Positions 9,162 through 17,842 of a stretch of DNA of 64,000 bases are shown piece after piece. Source of the DNA: Eubacteriales bacterium (GTDB taxonomy: Bacteria; Bacillota; Clostridia; Peptostreptococcales; Anaerovoracaceae); the NCBI GenBank assembly GCA_028692105.1, contig JAQUYC010000005.1:23336-87335 (forward strand), read 5' to 3'. The notes below the pieces were generated by a model. That model searched no databases. It worked only from the letters and a program-made list of their open reading frames with translations, and had not been told where the DNA came from. A program made the translations under genes and the position numbers. The first letter of the stretch is position 1. Every line of letters starts with the position of its first letter.

Positions 9162-10895
9162 ATGAAAAATCAATTTATTTTAAAAACAAAAGAATCTCTG
9201 ATATCTGTACTTCCCATTACATTTATTGTCTTGCTGATCAATTTTACAATAGCGCCAATGCCTTTAGTCATTCGTGGTCTTTTTCTTTTAGGCGCAATAC
9301 TGCTCATCTTGGGGATGGGTTTATTTACTTTAGGAGCAGATATGGCTTTGATGCCGATGGGCGAGCAAATCGGTTCTGTGCTGACAAAATCCAGAAAGTT
9401 ATATTTTCTTATAGGTATTTCTCTGATAATGGGGATTATGGTAACTGTTGCAGAACCTGATCTTCAAGTCCTGGCTGAGCAGGTGCCGACAATACCGAAT
9501 CATATCATCATCCTTGCTGTTGCTGCAGGATTAGGTGTTTTTCTTGTTCTTGCGATACTTCGCATTATATTTCAATGGAGATTATCCTATTTGCTGATCG
9601 GTTTATATATTGCAGTGTTCATTTTGAGTGCTTTTGTTCCGGAAGATTTTGTCGCAATTGCCTTTGGCTCCGGAGGGGTGACAACGGGACCGATTACTGT
9701 TCCTTTTATTCTTGCCCTTGGGATTGGTATTTCTTCCGTTCGAGGTGGGAAAAGCTCTCATGATGACAGCTTCGGACTTGTAGCTTTATGTTCTGTCGGA
9801 CCGATTTTGGCTGTTATGCTGCTTGGAATATTTTATGATACATCTCATATGCAAACTGCCAAAAGCTTGCCTGATGCAAAAAATCTACTTGACCTTTTCC
9901 GTTTATTCGGAGAAAGTTTCCCTGAATATTTTAAAGTGGTTGGATTAGCACTTATGCCTATTGTCGGTTCTTTTATCCTGTTTCAGATTTTTGCCCTCAA
10001 ACTGCCAAAAATTAAATTGGTCAAAATGGTCATCGGGAGTATCTATACCTACCTTGGTCTGGTCTTGTTTCTGACCGGAGTAAACGTGGGCTTCCTCCCT
10101 GCCGGTAGCTTTATCGGTGCTTCTATAGGAGAACTTGATTACAACTGGATATTAATTCCTTTGGGGATGATCATGGGTTTCTTTATCGTTGCTGCAGAAC
10201 CGGCAGTACATGTATTAAACGATGAGGTTGAAGATATGACCGCAGGTGCAATCTCCAAAAATTCAATGCTATTGAGTTTATCTATCGGTGTTGCGATTTC
10301 TGTTGGGTTTGCCATGATTCAAGTCCTTACCGGAATAGATATTTTTTATATCCTTATACCCGGTTATATCATTGCTTTGGCGCTAACCTTTTTTGTACCG
10401 AAAATATTTACAGCTATCGCTTTTGACTCAGGCGGTGTAGCTTCCGGTCCTATGACCGTTGTATTTCTTCTTCCTTTTACCATGGGCGCCTGCAAGGCAG
10501 TCGACGGTAATATACTCCGCGATTCCTTTGGTGTCGTAGCGATAGTGGCTATGGCACCCCTTATCACGATACAGGTCATGGGTTTGATCCACGAAATAAA
10601 GATTAAATACACCAGCAAAGAAGAAGCGGAAGTATTTGAAGAGATCACCGAAGAAATGGAAGACAAAGAAATTATAGCTTTGTATAATAGGCTTTATGAT
10701 AAGCCAGAATCCTATTTGCGGACGGATGATTTTGGATATATTGATAATAAAAAAAGTAGTAGTGACCTTTTTGGGGAAAAGCATTATAATGATGTGACTA
10801 ACGATAATGAATATATAAATTTTGAAGATTATGAAAAAATGGTACTGCCTGAGGATTTTGATTATCCAGTAAATAAACCAGAAAATGAACGATAG
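9162..10895 (+). CDS. DUF1538 integral membrane protein B
   Basis: A 577-residue paralogue of the preceding gene with the same two-repeat layout. AEPDLQVLAEQVP and FGSGGVTTGPITVPF in repeat one match AEPAVHVLNDEVE and FDSGGVASGPMTVVF in repeat two. The start MKNQFILK is set by GAGGAG at 9151-9156. Its cytoplasm-facing C-terminal tail is about 80 residues, longer than in copy A. It is acidic and tyrosine-rich and contains DNEYINFE at 10803-10826, matching the end of copy A. The gene follows copy A by 53 bp and precedes the first P-II-like gene by 14 bp. Two paralogues side by side may form a heteromer, which is inference. Confidence 0.88.
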   Translation: MKNQFILKTKESLISVLPITFIVLLINFTIAPMPLVIRGLFLLGAILLILGMGLFTLGADMALMPMGEQIGSVLTKSRKLYFLIGISLIMGIMVTVAEPDLQVLAEQVPTIPNHIIILAVAAGLGVFLVLAILRIIFQWRLSYLLIGLYIAVFILSAFVPEDFVAIAFGSGGVTTGPITVPFILALGIGISSVRGGKSSHDDSFGLVALCSVGPILAVMLLGIFYDTSHMQTAKSLPDAKNLLDLFRLFGESFPEYFKVVGLALMPIVGSFILFQIFALKLPKIKLVKMVIGSIYTYLGLVLFLTGVNVGFLPAGSFIGASIGELDYNWILIPLGMIMGFFIVAAEPAVHVLNDEVEDMTAGAISKNSMLLSLSIGVAISVGFAMIQVLTGIDIFYILIPGYIIALALTFFVPKIFTAIAFDSGGVASGPMTVVFLLPFTMGACKAVDGNILRDSFGVVAIVAMAPLITIQVMGLIHEIKIKYTSKEEAEVFEEITEEMEDKEIIALYNRLYDKPESYLRTDDFGYIDNKKSSSDLFGEKHYNDVTNDNEYINFEDYEKMVLPEDFDYPVNKPENER

Positions 10896-10909
10896 AGGAG
10901 GAAACAGAC

Positions 10910-11269
10910 ATGGAAGAGGGGAAACAGCCTGCGGTAAAAAGGATAAAGCTGCTCGTTGCAATCGTTGATCGCGGGAAAGGAGATACTGTTGCAGAAATCC
11001 TTAGAGACAGCGGAGTTACTTTTAATATGATCGCACCTGCTGCTTGCGATTCCGGCTCCGATATTATGGATGTTCTGGGGCTGTCCAACCAGGAGCGAGA
11101 TATGATATTGAGCGTTGTGACTGAAGATAAGGTGCCGGCTGTAATGCAAAAACTCCTTTATAAACTGGATCTTGATGAGCGGGGAAACGGGATAGCATTT
11201 ACTATTCCGATTATCGGAGTAAGCGGACCAAAGGCATTACGCTATATGTCCGGCGATTTTGAACAATAA
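10910..11269 (+). CDS. P-II-like regulatory protein 1
   Basis: A 119-residue ferredoxin-like-fold protein of the P-II family in its divergent, DUF1538-linked form. Beta-1 is KLLVAIVDRGKGDTV. The T-loop region is replaced by a stretch rich in serine and alanine (AACDSGSDIMDVLGLS) without the uridylylated tyrosine. The B-loop equivalent reads ERGNGIAFTIPI instead of the TGxxGDGKIF of GlnB. It follows GAGGAGGAAA and sits 14 bp after the membrane gene. Nucleotide binding and control of the DUF1538 proteins are likely by analogy with GlnK-AmtB and SbtB-SbtA but are not shown by sequence. Confidence 0.82.
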   Translation: MEEGKQPAVKRIKLLVAIVDRGKGDTVAEILRDSGVTFNMIAPAACDSGSDIMDVLGLSNQERDMILSVVTEDKVPAVMQKLLYKLDLDERGNGIAFTIPIIGVSGPKALRYMSGDFEQ

Positions 11270-11286
11270 GAAAGAGGTGGATTCAC

Positions 11287-11640
11287 TTGGATAAAGAAAG
11301 GGAATATGATTTAATCCTTACAATAGTAAACCGGGGTTTTGCCGACATGGCAGTAGATGCTGCAAGGGAAGCGGGCGCCCACGGCGGTACCGTTTTCTAT
11401 GCAAGGGGCACCGGAATACATGAATTAGAGAAATTTTTTGCAATCTCTATCCAGCCGGAAAAAGAAGTTCTTATGAATATTGTCAGGCATGAGGAAACAC
11501 AGGCTATCATGCACGCCATCGTCGAAGCTGCCGGTCTGAAAACAGAAGGAAAAGGTCTTGCCTTTTCCCTGCCTATTTCTGATGTCGCAGGTATTGCACA
11601 TCTTATGAGACCTGATGATAATGAAAAGACAAAAGACTGA
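11287..11640 (+). CDS. P-II-like regulatory protein 2
   Basis: A 117-residue P-II family protein with beta-1 LILTIVNRGFADMAV. Its T-loop is ARGTGIHELEKFFAISIQPEKE, and the B-loop-like TEGKGLAFSLPISDV is typical of P-II proteins encoded beside DUF1538 genes. The TTG start at 11287 follows AGAGGTGG. It is clearly different from copy 1 in the T-loop, so the two are not recent duplicates. The gene ends one base before the convergent sirtuin gene and no terminator separates them. The expected role is a small-molecule-responsive regulator of the upstream membrane proteins (inference). Confidence 0.84.
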   Translation: MDKEREYDLILTIVNRGFADMAVDAAREAGAHGGTVFYARGTGIHELEKFFAISIQPEKEVLMNIVRHEETQAIMHAIVEAAGLKTEGKGLAFSLPISDVAGIAHLMRPDDNEKTKD

Positions 11641-11641
11641 T

Positions 11642-12409
11642 TCAGCCTAACACTTCCCCTATCGATTCGTGGATAACAAGGTTGGCACGCCGGTCATATT
11701 GAGTTGTTGACTTGTTGATGAGGATGAGATTGTTTCCGCGGAAATAATTAATCAATCCTGAAGCCGGATAAACAACAAGAGATGTCCCTCCTACTATAAG
11801 AAGATCTGCTTTTGAAATGGCACCGATAGCTCCTGCCATAACACTCTGGTCCAACGGCTCTTCATATAATACAACATCGGGCTTGACCAGCCCTCCGCAT
11901 TTAATGCATTTGGGGATTTGACTGCCAGTCTCATCGTTTGCGGCACTGTTTTCGGATTTCATAATGTAGCTTACATCGTAAAAAGTATGGCATTGCATGC
12001 AATAATTGCGGAGCACAGAACCATGAAGCTCATATACATTTTTACTGCCCGCAAGTTGATGCAGACCGTCAATGTTCTGCGTGACGATTGCTTTCACTTT
12101 CCCCTTTTCTTCAAGCTCAGCCAAGGCGTAATGTGCCTTATTGGGCTTCACATCAGGATATATCATGTTCTTTTTATAATAATCGTAAAAGGTCTCTGTA
12201 TGTTTAATAAAAAATGTGTGGCTCAACATTTCTTCAGGAGCATAGCCATATTGAGACTGTGCCTGGTACAGTCCGTTCTCTGACCTAAAATCCGGAATAC
12301 CGCTCTCTGTCGAGACACCGGCTCCCCCAAAAAAAACAATATTTTCGCTTTTATTTACTAATTCTTTAACTCTGCTATCCAAATTTAACACCCCATTCCT
12401 ATTGTACAT
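11642..12409 (-). CDS. NAD-dependent protein deacylase, sirtuin family
   Basis: A 255-residue Sir2-fold enzyme that removes acyl groups from lysine using NAD+. It shows the FGGAGVSTESGIPDFRS NAD-binding loop, TQNIDGLHQLAGS, the catalytic histidine in ELHGSV, and a zinc site formed by CMQC and CIKC separated by an insert of about 25 residues. GGTSLVVYPA completes the Rossmann part. The ATG at 12409 lacks a strong ribosome site. A TTG at 12382 preceded by GGGGTG would give an N-terminus closer to many homologues, so the start is uncertain. It may be involved in reversing acetyl-CoA synthetase acetylation, but no such target is nearby. Confidence 0.93.
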   Translation of the reverse strand: MYNRNGVLNLDSRVKELVNKSENIVFFGGAGVSTESGIPDFRSENGLYQAQSQYGYAPEEMLSHTFFIKHTETFYDYYKKNMIYPDVKPNKAHYALAELEEKGKVKAIVTQNIDGLHQLAGSKNVYELHGSVLRNYCMQCHTFYDVSYIMKSENSAANDETGSQIPKCIKCGGLVKPDVVLYEEPLDQSVMAGAIGAISKADLLIVGGTSLVVYPASGLINYFRGNNLILINKSTTQYDRRANLVIHESIGEVLG

Positions 12410-12463
12410 CGTATCCGTTCACCGACCGTTCATATTCGTATCTTAACATATCTTGTTAATAAA

Positions 12464-13240
12464 TCAAACCGGTTTGCCCGGCAATCGCATCTCTGTAAGG
12501 TTATTCCAATAGCGTACTGGCATAAATCGTTTCTGGCAGCTTGGGTTGATTCGCTCCTGTATGGCAATGACCTCAAAATACTTTCTCCATAAATTGCGGT
12601 ATTCTGCTTCACTTTCGCCCGGCACTGGAAGTTCTTTGTTGTCAAATGGATAAATGTACCAGTTCCCGCTTTGCGCAAAAATAGCCTTGTTTCTTTTTTT
12701 ATCATAAATTATGAAGGGATCATTCTTCATTCTGTCAGAAAAATGATCCGCAATAAGTTCCAAAATATCATGATCCGGTTCTATTAGGCTATATAATATT
12801 TCCCTGTCACATTGCCCGAGTTTTATGCGCTTCAATGCAGTAAAGCGTACAAGTCCCATCATTCTGCCAATTTCGGCCATAACTTTTTTTTCGCATTGCT
12901 GAACCTCAAATACAATCGGATAGCTGTGAAGCATGCTGACCGTATGGCCTTCTTTAAAGCCAAGACGAATGTAGCTAAGCAGCTTGTTTTCCTTTTCCGG
13001 ATCGGAAGAAAGAAATACACGATATACCCGTTTAAGGTCTCTTTTGGAGATTTTCTCTTCAATGGCTTTATACACCTTTCCCGCCTTTTCTTCTTGCGTT
13101 GCTACAACTCTACTGCTTGAGAAAAGACTTGTCTGGTAAGTATCTGTTTTGTAAATTCCCGATGCCTTTTCCACATAATAATGATCGAATACACAAGTCA
13201 AAAATCCCTCGAAAGTACCGTCATAAAGGTAATCCGTCAT
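12464..13240 (-). CDS. DUF4130 / TIGR03915-type DNA metabolism protein
   Basis: A 258-residue protein recognised as the partner of the adjacent radical SAM protein. Homologues are annotated only as probable DNA metabolism proteins. It opens with YLYDGTFEGFLTCVFDHYY and ends with the characteristic FMPVRYWNNLTEM-like region. DUF4130 also occurs fused to uracil-DNA-glycosylase-like domains in other bacteria, which is the reason for the DNA-repair label. It lies 18 bp after the radical SAM gene with a GAGGGGAG site. Biochemical function is not established. Confidence 0.85.
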   Translation of the reverse strand: MTDYLYDGTFEGFLTCVFDHYYVEKASGIYKTDTYQTSLFSSSRVVATQEEKAGKVYKAIEEKISKRDLKRVYRVFLSSDPEKENKLLSYIRLGFKEGHTVSMLHSYPIVFEVQQCEKKVMAEIGRMMGLVRFTALKRIKLGQCDREILYSLIEPDHDILELIADHFSDRMKNDPFIIYDKKRNKAIFAQSGNWYIYPFDNKELPVPGESEAEYRNLWRKYFEVIAIQERINPSCQKRFMPVRYWNNLTEMRLPGKPV

Positions 13241-13258
13241 ATAATCAGTCTCCCCTCT

Positions 13259-14683
13259 TTACGATTTTTCTCTTTGCACGGTAATGGAGTTGAACATTGA
13301 AATCTGAGTATTATCGTCTATTGGCAATAGTCTCTCCTTGATCTTTTCCGCTGCCAAGGCTTCATTTTTAATAAATTCAGGCACGATATCATTACCGCCA
13401 TAGTATCTGCCGCAGCAGGTGATAAAATATCTTGCCCTCTTAACAACTACCCCGATTTTCTTAAGGTCATCAAAATGTACAGCTGATTGCCGCCGCTGTC
13501 GTACGATTCTCAATGCGGAAACGGTTCCGACTCCGGGAATGCGCAGCAGCTCTTCCAAAGCGGCTTTATTTATCTCAACAGGGAATTTTTCGATATTTCT
13601 CAATGCCCACCCCATTTTGGGATCCAGGTCAAGATCCAGAAAAGGCGTTTTCTCATCAAATATCTCATCAGCAGAAAAACCATAGAAACGAAGAAGCCAA
13701 TCAGCCTGATAAAGCCGGTGTTCTCGTGCAAGAGGGGGTGCAGTAAACGGTGTTGGCAGCAGCGGCGAATTGGACACAGGAATATAGGCAGAAAAATATA
13801 CGCGTTTCATTTTGAATGATCTATAGAGGTCTTCTGACGTTTTAATAATCTGTCTGTCATTTTCAGGACTTGCTCCGATGATGATCTGTGTTGTTTGACC
13901 TGCGGGAGCGAACCTTTCTCTGCTTCTGTTCCCCTGCTTATGAACTGCAAGTGCCTTACCGGCCATCTCCATCAGGCTCCCGTCTCCCTGCGTTACATTC
14001 TCACCTTCCGGGTCAAGAAATCGAAGATCTCCCTCGCTATAGAGATCACGGTTTTTGAACATATTTCCCGGGCCCTTTAACTGTCTGCGTTCTGTTAATG
14101 TTTGAGTAATTTGTTTCATAGGTGTAAAAATGTTTTTTGGCTTTTTCTGAGGAGCAAGGAGGCTAAGGCTTTCTTGAGTAGGGAGCTCAAGATTTATACT
14201 GAGCCGGTCTGCCATAAGTCCTATCTGATGAATGATCTCAGGTGACACCCCCGGAATGATCTTTGCGTGTATATATCCTGCAAAACCATATTCCTCCCTT
14301 AAAATTTGAAGACAGCTTCGAATTCTATCGGCTGTATGATCAGGTGATACTTCAACTGCAGAGCTCAAAAAAAGTCCTTCGATATAATTGCGTTTGTAAA
14401 ATTCTATCGTAAGATTAGCCAGTTCTCTTGGCTCAAAGCTTGCTCTGCTTATATCGGATGAGCGCCGATTTACACAGTATTCACAATCAAATACGCAGTT
14501 GTTTGTAAAAAGGATCTTTAGAAGCGAAATACAACGCCCGTCCGCCGACCATGAATGGCAAATTCCTGCGGCAGCAGAGCTGCCTAATTTTCCATTGTTC
14601 TTTCGCTCTACACCGCTGGATGAACAGGAAACATCATACTTAGCACCGTCGGCTAATATTTTAATTTTTTCAAATGTATTCAT
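13259..14683 (-). CDS. Putative DNA modification/repair radical SAM protein
   Basis: A 474-residue radical SAM enzyme with the CxxxCxxC cluster motif as CVFDCEYC (Cys63, 67, 70). Conserved cysteines precede it (SCSSSGVER, GICHSWSADGRC). A C-terminal helix-hairpin-helix reads LLRIPGVGTVSALRIVRQR, a DNA-binding feature. This combination matches the TIGR03916-like family always found with the DUF4130 protein encoded next. It is the upstream member of the pair. Substrate is unknown; a DNA base or lesion is inferred from the HhH motif and family annotation. Confidence 0.9.
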   Translation of the reverse strand: MNTFEKIKILADGAKYDVSCSSSGVERKNNGKLGSSAAAGICHSWSADGRCISLLKILFTNNCVFDCEYCVNRRSSDISRASFEPRELANLTIEFYKRNYIEGLFLSSAVEVSPDHTADRIRSCLQILREEYGFAGYIHAKIIPGVSPEIIHQIGLMADRLSINLELPTQESLSLLAPQKKPKNIFTPMKQITQTLTERRQLKGPGNMFKNRDLYSEGDLRFLDPEGENVTQGDGSLMEMAGKALAVHKQGNRSRERFAPAGQTTQIIIGASPENDRQIIKTSEDLYRSFKMKRVYFSAYIPVSNSPLLPTPFTAPPLAREHRLYQADWLLRFYGFSADEIFDEKTPFLDLDLDPKMGWALRNIEKFPVEINKAALEELLRIPGVGTVSALRIVRQRRQSAVHFDDLKKIGVVVKRARYFITCCGRYYGGNDIVPEFIKNEALAAEKIKERLLPIDDNTQISMFNSITVQREKS

Positions 14684-14886
14684 CGTTTATCCTCTACATA
14701 AAAGAACTCCCGTTCTTATTATAGTCCATTTCAAACGGGTGTTCAACAAGAAATTCCATTATATTATTTGATTTGTTCAGCCGCTGTTATTAACTTTGGG
14801 GAACTTTGGATTTGTTCTGCAGACGCTATTTATCAATAAAATATTTTGTGGTATAATTCTGAGATATTAAACGAGGAGGAGCACAC

Positions 14887-15996
14887 ATGGATAATCGAAA
14901 AACCGCCTTGGTATTAGGCGGCGGAGGATCAAGAGGAGCTTATGAGATCGGTGTCTGGCAAGCTTTAAAAGAGCTGGGCATACGGATTGATATTGTAACA
15001 GGCACTTCTGTCGGCGCTATCAACGGTGCGATGATAGCACAAGATACTTTTGATCTGGCTGTTTCCTTGTGGAAAGAGATAGATACATCCAAAGTGTTCG
15101 ACACTGATATAAAAGATATTATTGCAAATTCGGGAATCGGAACAGCAAAGTTAAAAGACCTGCTTTATACGTATATTGATGAAAGCGCAATTCGAAAATC
15201 ATCTATTGATTACGGACTTGTTGTAGTTGAACTTCCCTCTATGAGACCAAAATACCTTATTAAAGAGGAAATACCCGAAGGAACGCTGATCGATCATATT
15301 ATGGCAAGCGGCACTCTTTTTCCTGCCATGAAAACTTATGAAATTAACAGCTTACGATATATAGACGGCGGCTTTTCAGACAACCTGCCCGTCGGCATGG
15401 CTGTCGACCATGGCGCAACGCATGTAATTGCAGTGGATCTGGAAGTAATAGGAGTTATCAGAAAAAAAAGATTCGATGATGCCGATTTTATAAGAATCAT
15501 ACAATGTCCTTGGGATTTGGGGAATATGCTCATTTTTGATACTCTCAACACAAGCAAAATACTTCGACTGGGATACCTGGATACTTTAAAGGCTTTTCAT
15601 GTATATGACGGTAATCATTTTTGCTTTGTTAAAGGTGACTTTGACCGCCGAAGTCTTCGGGGCGCTGATTCAGCCGGAACTATTTTTGGGCTTGATGCAG
15701 GGTTGATTTACAAGAAGTATATTTTCGATATACACTTGAAAAATGCGGTTGATAAGCATATCAAAGAGATTGGAAAGGAACCGCACGGCGATTCAGAGAC
15801 CATGATAGCCAAGTTGTTGGATGGAATTATCAAAGCTAAAGCGACGTTGAACCAAAAAACACTGACCATTATGATTTCACGGAAGCTGAAAGAAAGCAGA
15901 GATATAGAAAGAATACTGCTTGCTAAGCCGGTAATGAATCTGCTTAAGGAAGAAACTCTGGCTGCCAATTACTTAATCAAGGAGGGTTTTATTTAA
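14887..15996 (+). CDS. Patatin-like phospholipase
   Basis: A 369-residue serine lipid acyl hydrolase. The oxyanion-hole motif GGGGSRG (residues 11-17), nucleophile GTSVG (Ser41) and catalytic aspartate in YIDGGFSDN form the patatin Ser-Asp dyad. There is no signal peptide or membrane segment, so it likely acts on the inner membrane surface. A strong GAGGAGG site precedes the ATG. The last 8 bp overlap the 3' end of the convergent glycosyltransferase gene. The C-terminal 150 residues are less conserved and of unknown role. Confidence 0.92.
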   Translation: MDNRKTALVLGGGGSRGAYEIGVWQALKELGIRIDIVTGTSVGAINGAMIAQDTFDLAVSLWKEIDTSKVFDTDIKDIIANSGIGTAKLKDLLYTYIDESAIRKSSIDYGLVVVELPSMRPKYLIKEEIPEGTLIDHIMASGTLFPAMKTYEINSLRYIDGGFSDNLPVGMAVDHGATHVIAVDLEVIGVIRKKRFDDADFIRIIQCPWDLGNMLIFDTLNTSKILRLGYLDTLKAFHVYDGNHFCFVKGDFDRRSLRGADSAGTIFGLDAGLIYKKYIFDIHLKNAVDKHIKEIGKEPHGDSETMIAKLLDGIIKAKATLNQKTLTIMISRKLKESRDIERILLAKPVMNLLKEETLAANYLIKEGFI

Positions 15997-17101
15997 ATTG
16001 TTTGATCAGAAAATCACACAAATTTTGCGCTGAATTTTGCTTTCTATAAACTTCAATCGAGGAGCGCAGCATTTTAATCCGATCAGGATTTTGAAACAGA
16101 GTATATACCGCTTCATCAAGCGGGAAAGAATTGGTCGCATATATAGCCAATCCATTATTCATCATAAATTCAACATTTCGCATCTCATGACCCGGGATAG
16201 GATTTACCATGATCATCGGCAGCCCCTTCGAAAGAGCTTCTGAAGCAGTGATACCTCCCGGTTTTGTTATTATACAGTCAGCGGCATCCATCATAACGTC
16301 TACGTTATCAACATAACCGTATATATCAAAACGCTTCTTTGTGGCAAGATTCTTCACCTTTTTATACATTTTTTTGTTATTTCCGCAGACAACAATGACT
16401 TGGAAGTCTAAATCCAGCCGATCGAGCATCTGGATTGATTCATCAATTTTCCCATATCCCATGCTTCCGCTCATCAGCAATATCGTATTCTTATGTACAT
16501 CAAGATTAAGCATGCTTCTTGCATGATTTTGATCTCTGTGCTCTGAAAACTTAGACTTGATCGGGATGCCGATCGGGAGCATCTTTGCGGGATCCAACCC
16601 CTTCTTTTTCATCTGGAATTTTAGCTGTTGATGAGGAGTCACATAATAATCAAGAAGTCTTGCTTCCTCCCACAGCGGGTGAACGGTAAAGTCCGTTACT
16701 ATACCTACTGTAACAGCCTCGCTCCAGTACTTTTCCTTCATAATGCTGACGAGTATGGATGAAAGGACATGTGTACATATGATAACATCGGGCTTCGTCT
16801 CTTCTATATACTTATTTAAATCCTTTGCCCAAACAGTATTTGTAATCTTCTGCACAGAATATTTTTTTGATGGCTTGTTCTTTTTTACTACAATATCATA
16901 AAGTTTCGAAGAAATTTTTTTCGCATACGCGGTGGATAGCAGATACCCTTTAGATACCAGATAAGAAAGAATAGGCTCTATATATTCATAGGCATCAAGA
17001 ACCTCACAGTCAACTCCGCGCTGTTCAAATGCGTTTTTTATTGCCTGACCTGCGGCAATATGCCCTTGACCGGTTGAAATACTTAATATCAGTACTTTCA
17101 T
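15989..17101 (-). CDS. MGDG synthase/UgtP-like glycosyltransferase (GT28)
   Basis: A 370-residue cytosolic, membrane-associated glycosyltransferase that likely adds a sugar to diacylglycerol. The N-terminus MKVLILSISTGQGHIAAGQAI matches the MGDG-synthase N-domain with its glycine-histidine lipid-acceptor loop. The C-domain shows the GT28 nucleotide-sugar region (CIITKPGGITASEAL, NPIPGHEMRN). Length matches UgtP. Whether it uses UDP-glucose or UDP-galactose cannot be told. It converges on, and overlaps, a patatin lipase gene, so both neighbours act on membrane lipids. Confidence 0.9.
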   Translation of the reverse strand: MKVLILSISTGQGHIAAGQAIKNAFEQRGVDCEVLDAYEYIEPILSYLVSKGYLLSTAYAKKISSKLYDIVVKKNKPSKKYSVQKITNTVWAKDLNKYIEETKPDVIICTHVLSSILVSIMKEKYWSEAVTVGIVTDFTVHPLWEEARLLDYYVTPHQQLKFQMKKKGLDPAKMLPIGIPIKSKFSEHRDQNHARSMLNLDVHKNTILLMSGSMGYGKIDESIQMLDRLDLDFQVIVVCGNNKKMYKKVKNLATKKRFDIYGYVDNVDVMMDAADCIITKPGGITASEALSKGLPMIMVNPIPGHEMRNVEFMMNNGLAIYATNSFPLDEAVYTLFQNPDRIKMLRSSIEVYRKQNSAQNLCDFLIKQFK

Positions 17102-17204
17102 AATCTCGTTCCCCTCTTAACTGACAATATCTTATTCTTAAGATACCATATTTCACGCAATGGGAAAAGATGATTGTATGAGATTCATATTTCTTTTCAG
17201 CCTT

Positions 17205-17816
17205 TTATTTTTCACCATCCTGTTTATTATCGGCCTTCGTCTTTGCAGATCCGGCTGTTGGAATGTCTTTGATTGGTTTGTAGGCAAAATATTCTCTGGC
17301 AGGTGTCTTATAAAGTGCTGCCGCCAGCAAAACCGCTAACGCTGTTCCTGCGGTAAACTGCAGTATATTCCAGGGGATCCCCAAAATGGCAACAATAAAA
17401 TTCCCATATATCAAACCTTCTGCGACATAGTATCCGGCAACCATGACCAAGCCCGCAATTAACATTCCGATAAGCTGGCGAACCGGTACACCAAGAATGC
17501 TCCTTCCTTGTTTACCAATAGATTTCAGAACAAACAAACCCATGATTATAGCCATGAGGCCTTTAATAATCAATGTCCAAGGCGCCCATATTGCAAATCC
17601 TATAAGGATATCTGCCAGAGCTGAGCCAAACCCTGCAGCAACAGCGCCATACTTCCAGCCTAATATCAATACGGAAAGGAAAATCATAGTATCTCCGAGG
17701 TGGATATAGCCATTGCCAAACGGGACAGGTATTATGATCAGGATAGTTGCAGCAACGATCATAGCCATCATCAGCCCCGTCAATATTAATTTAGTTGTAT
17801 GCTCTTTATTTGTCAT
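17205..17816 (-). CDS. ECF transporter S component (vitamin/precursor uptake)
   Basis: A 203-residue membrane protein with about six hydrophobic segments and the S-component hallmark YIHLGDTMIF near the second helix, followed by FGSALADIL. These motifs resemble the HmpT/PdxU-type S components for pyrimidine or vitamin B6 precursors. The start MTNKEHTTK (17816) follows AGGGAC; an upstream ATG at 17849 would overlap the divergent gene's -35 box. The energising EcfA/EcfT genes are not in the window. A divergent MocR regulator suggests, but does not prove, a B6-related substrate. The basic C-tail is lysine-rich. Confidence 0.87.
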   Translation of the reverse strand: MTNKEHTTKLILTGLMMAMIVAATILIIIPVPFGNGYIHLGDTMIFLSVLILGWKYGAVAAGFGSALADILIGFAIWAPWTLIIKGLMAIIMGLFVLKSIGKQGRSILGVPVRQLIGMLIAGLVMVAGYYVAEGLIYGNFIVAILGIPWNILQFTAGTALAVLLAAALYKTPAREYFAYKPIKDIPTAGSAKTKADNKQDGEK

Positions 17817-17842
17817 ATTCAGTCCCTGCTTTCTCGTGTTCC

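Noticed and set aside
10428-10961. 177-codon minus-strand open frame opposite DUF1538 B and P-II 1
   Set aside because: Antisense to two well-supported genes and rich in Phe/Ile from complementary hydrophobic codons; no ribosome site or family.
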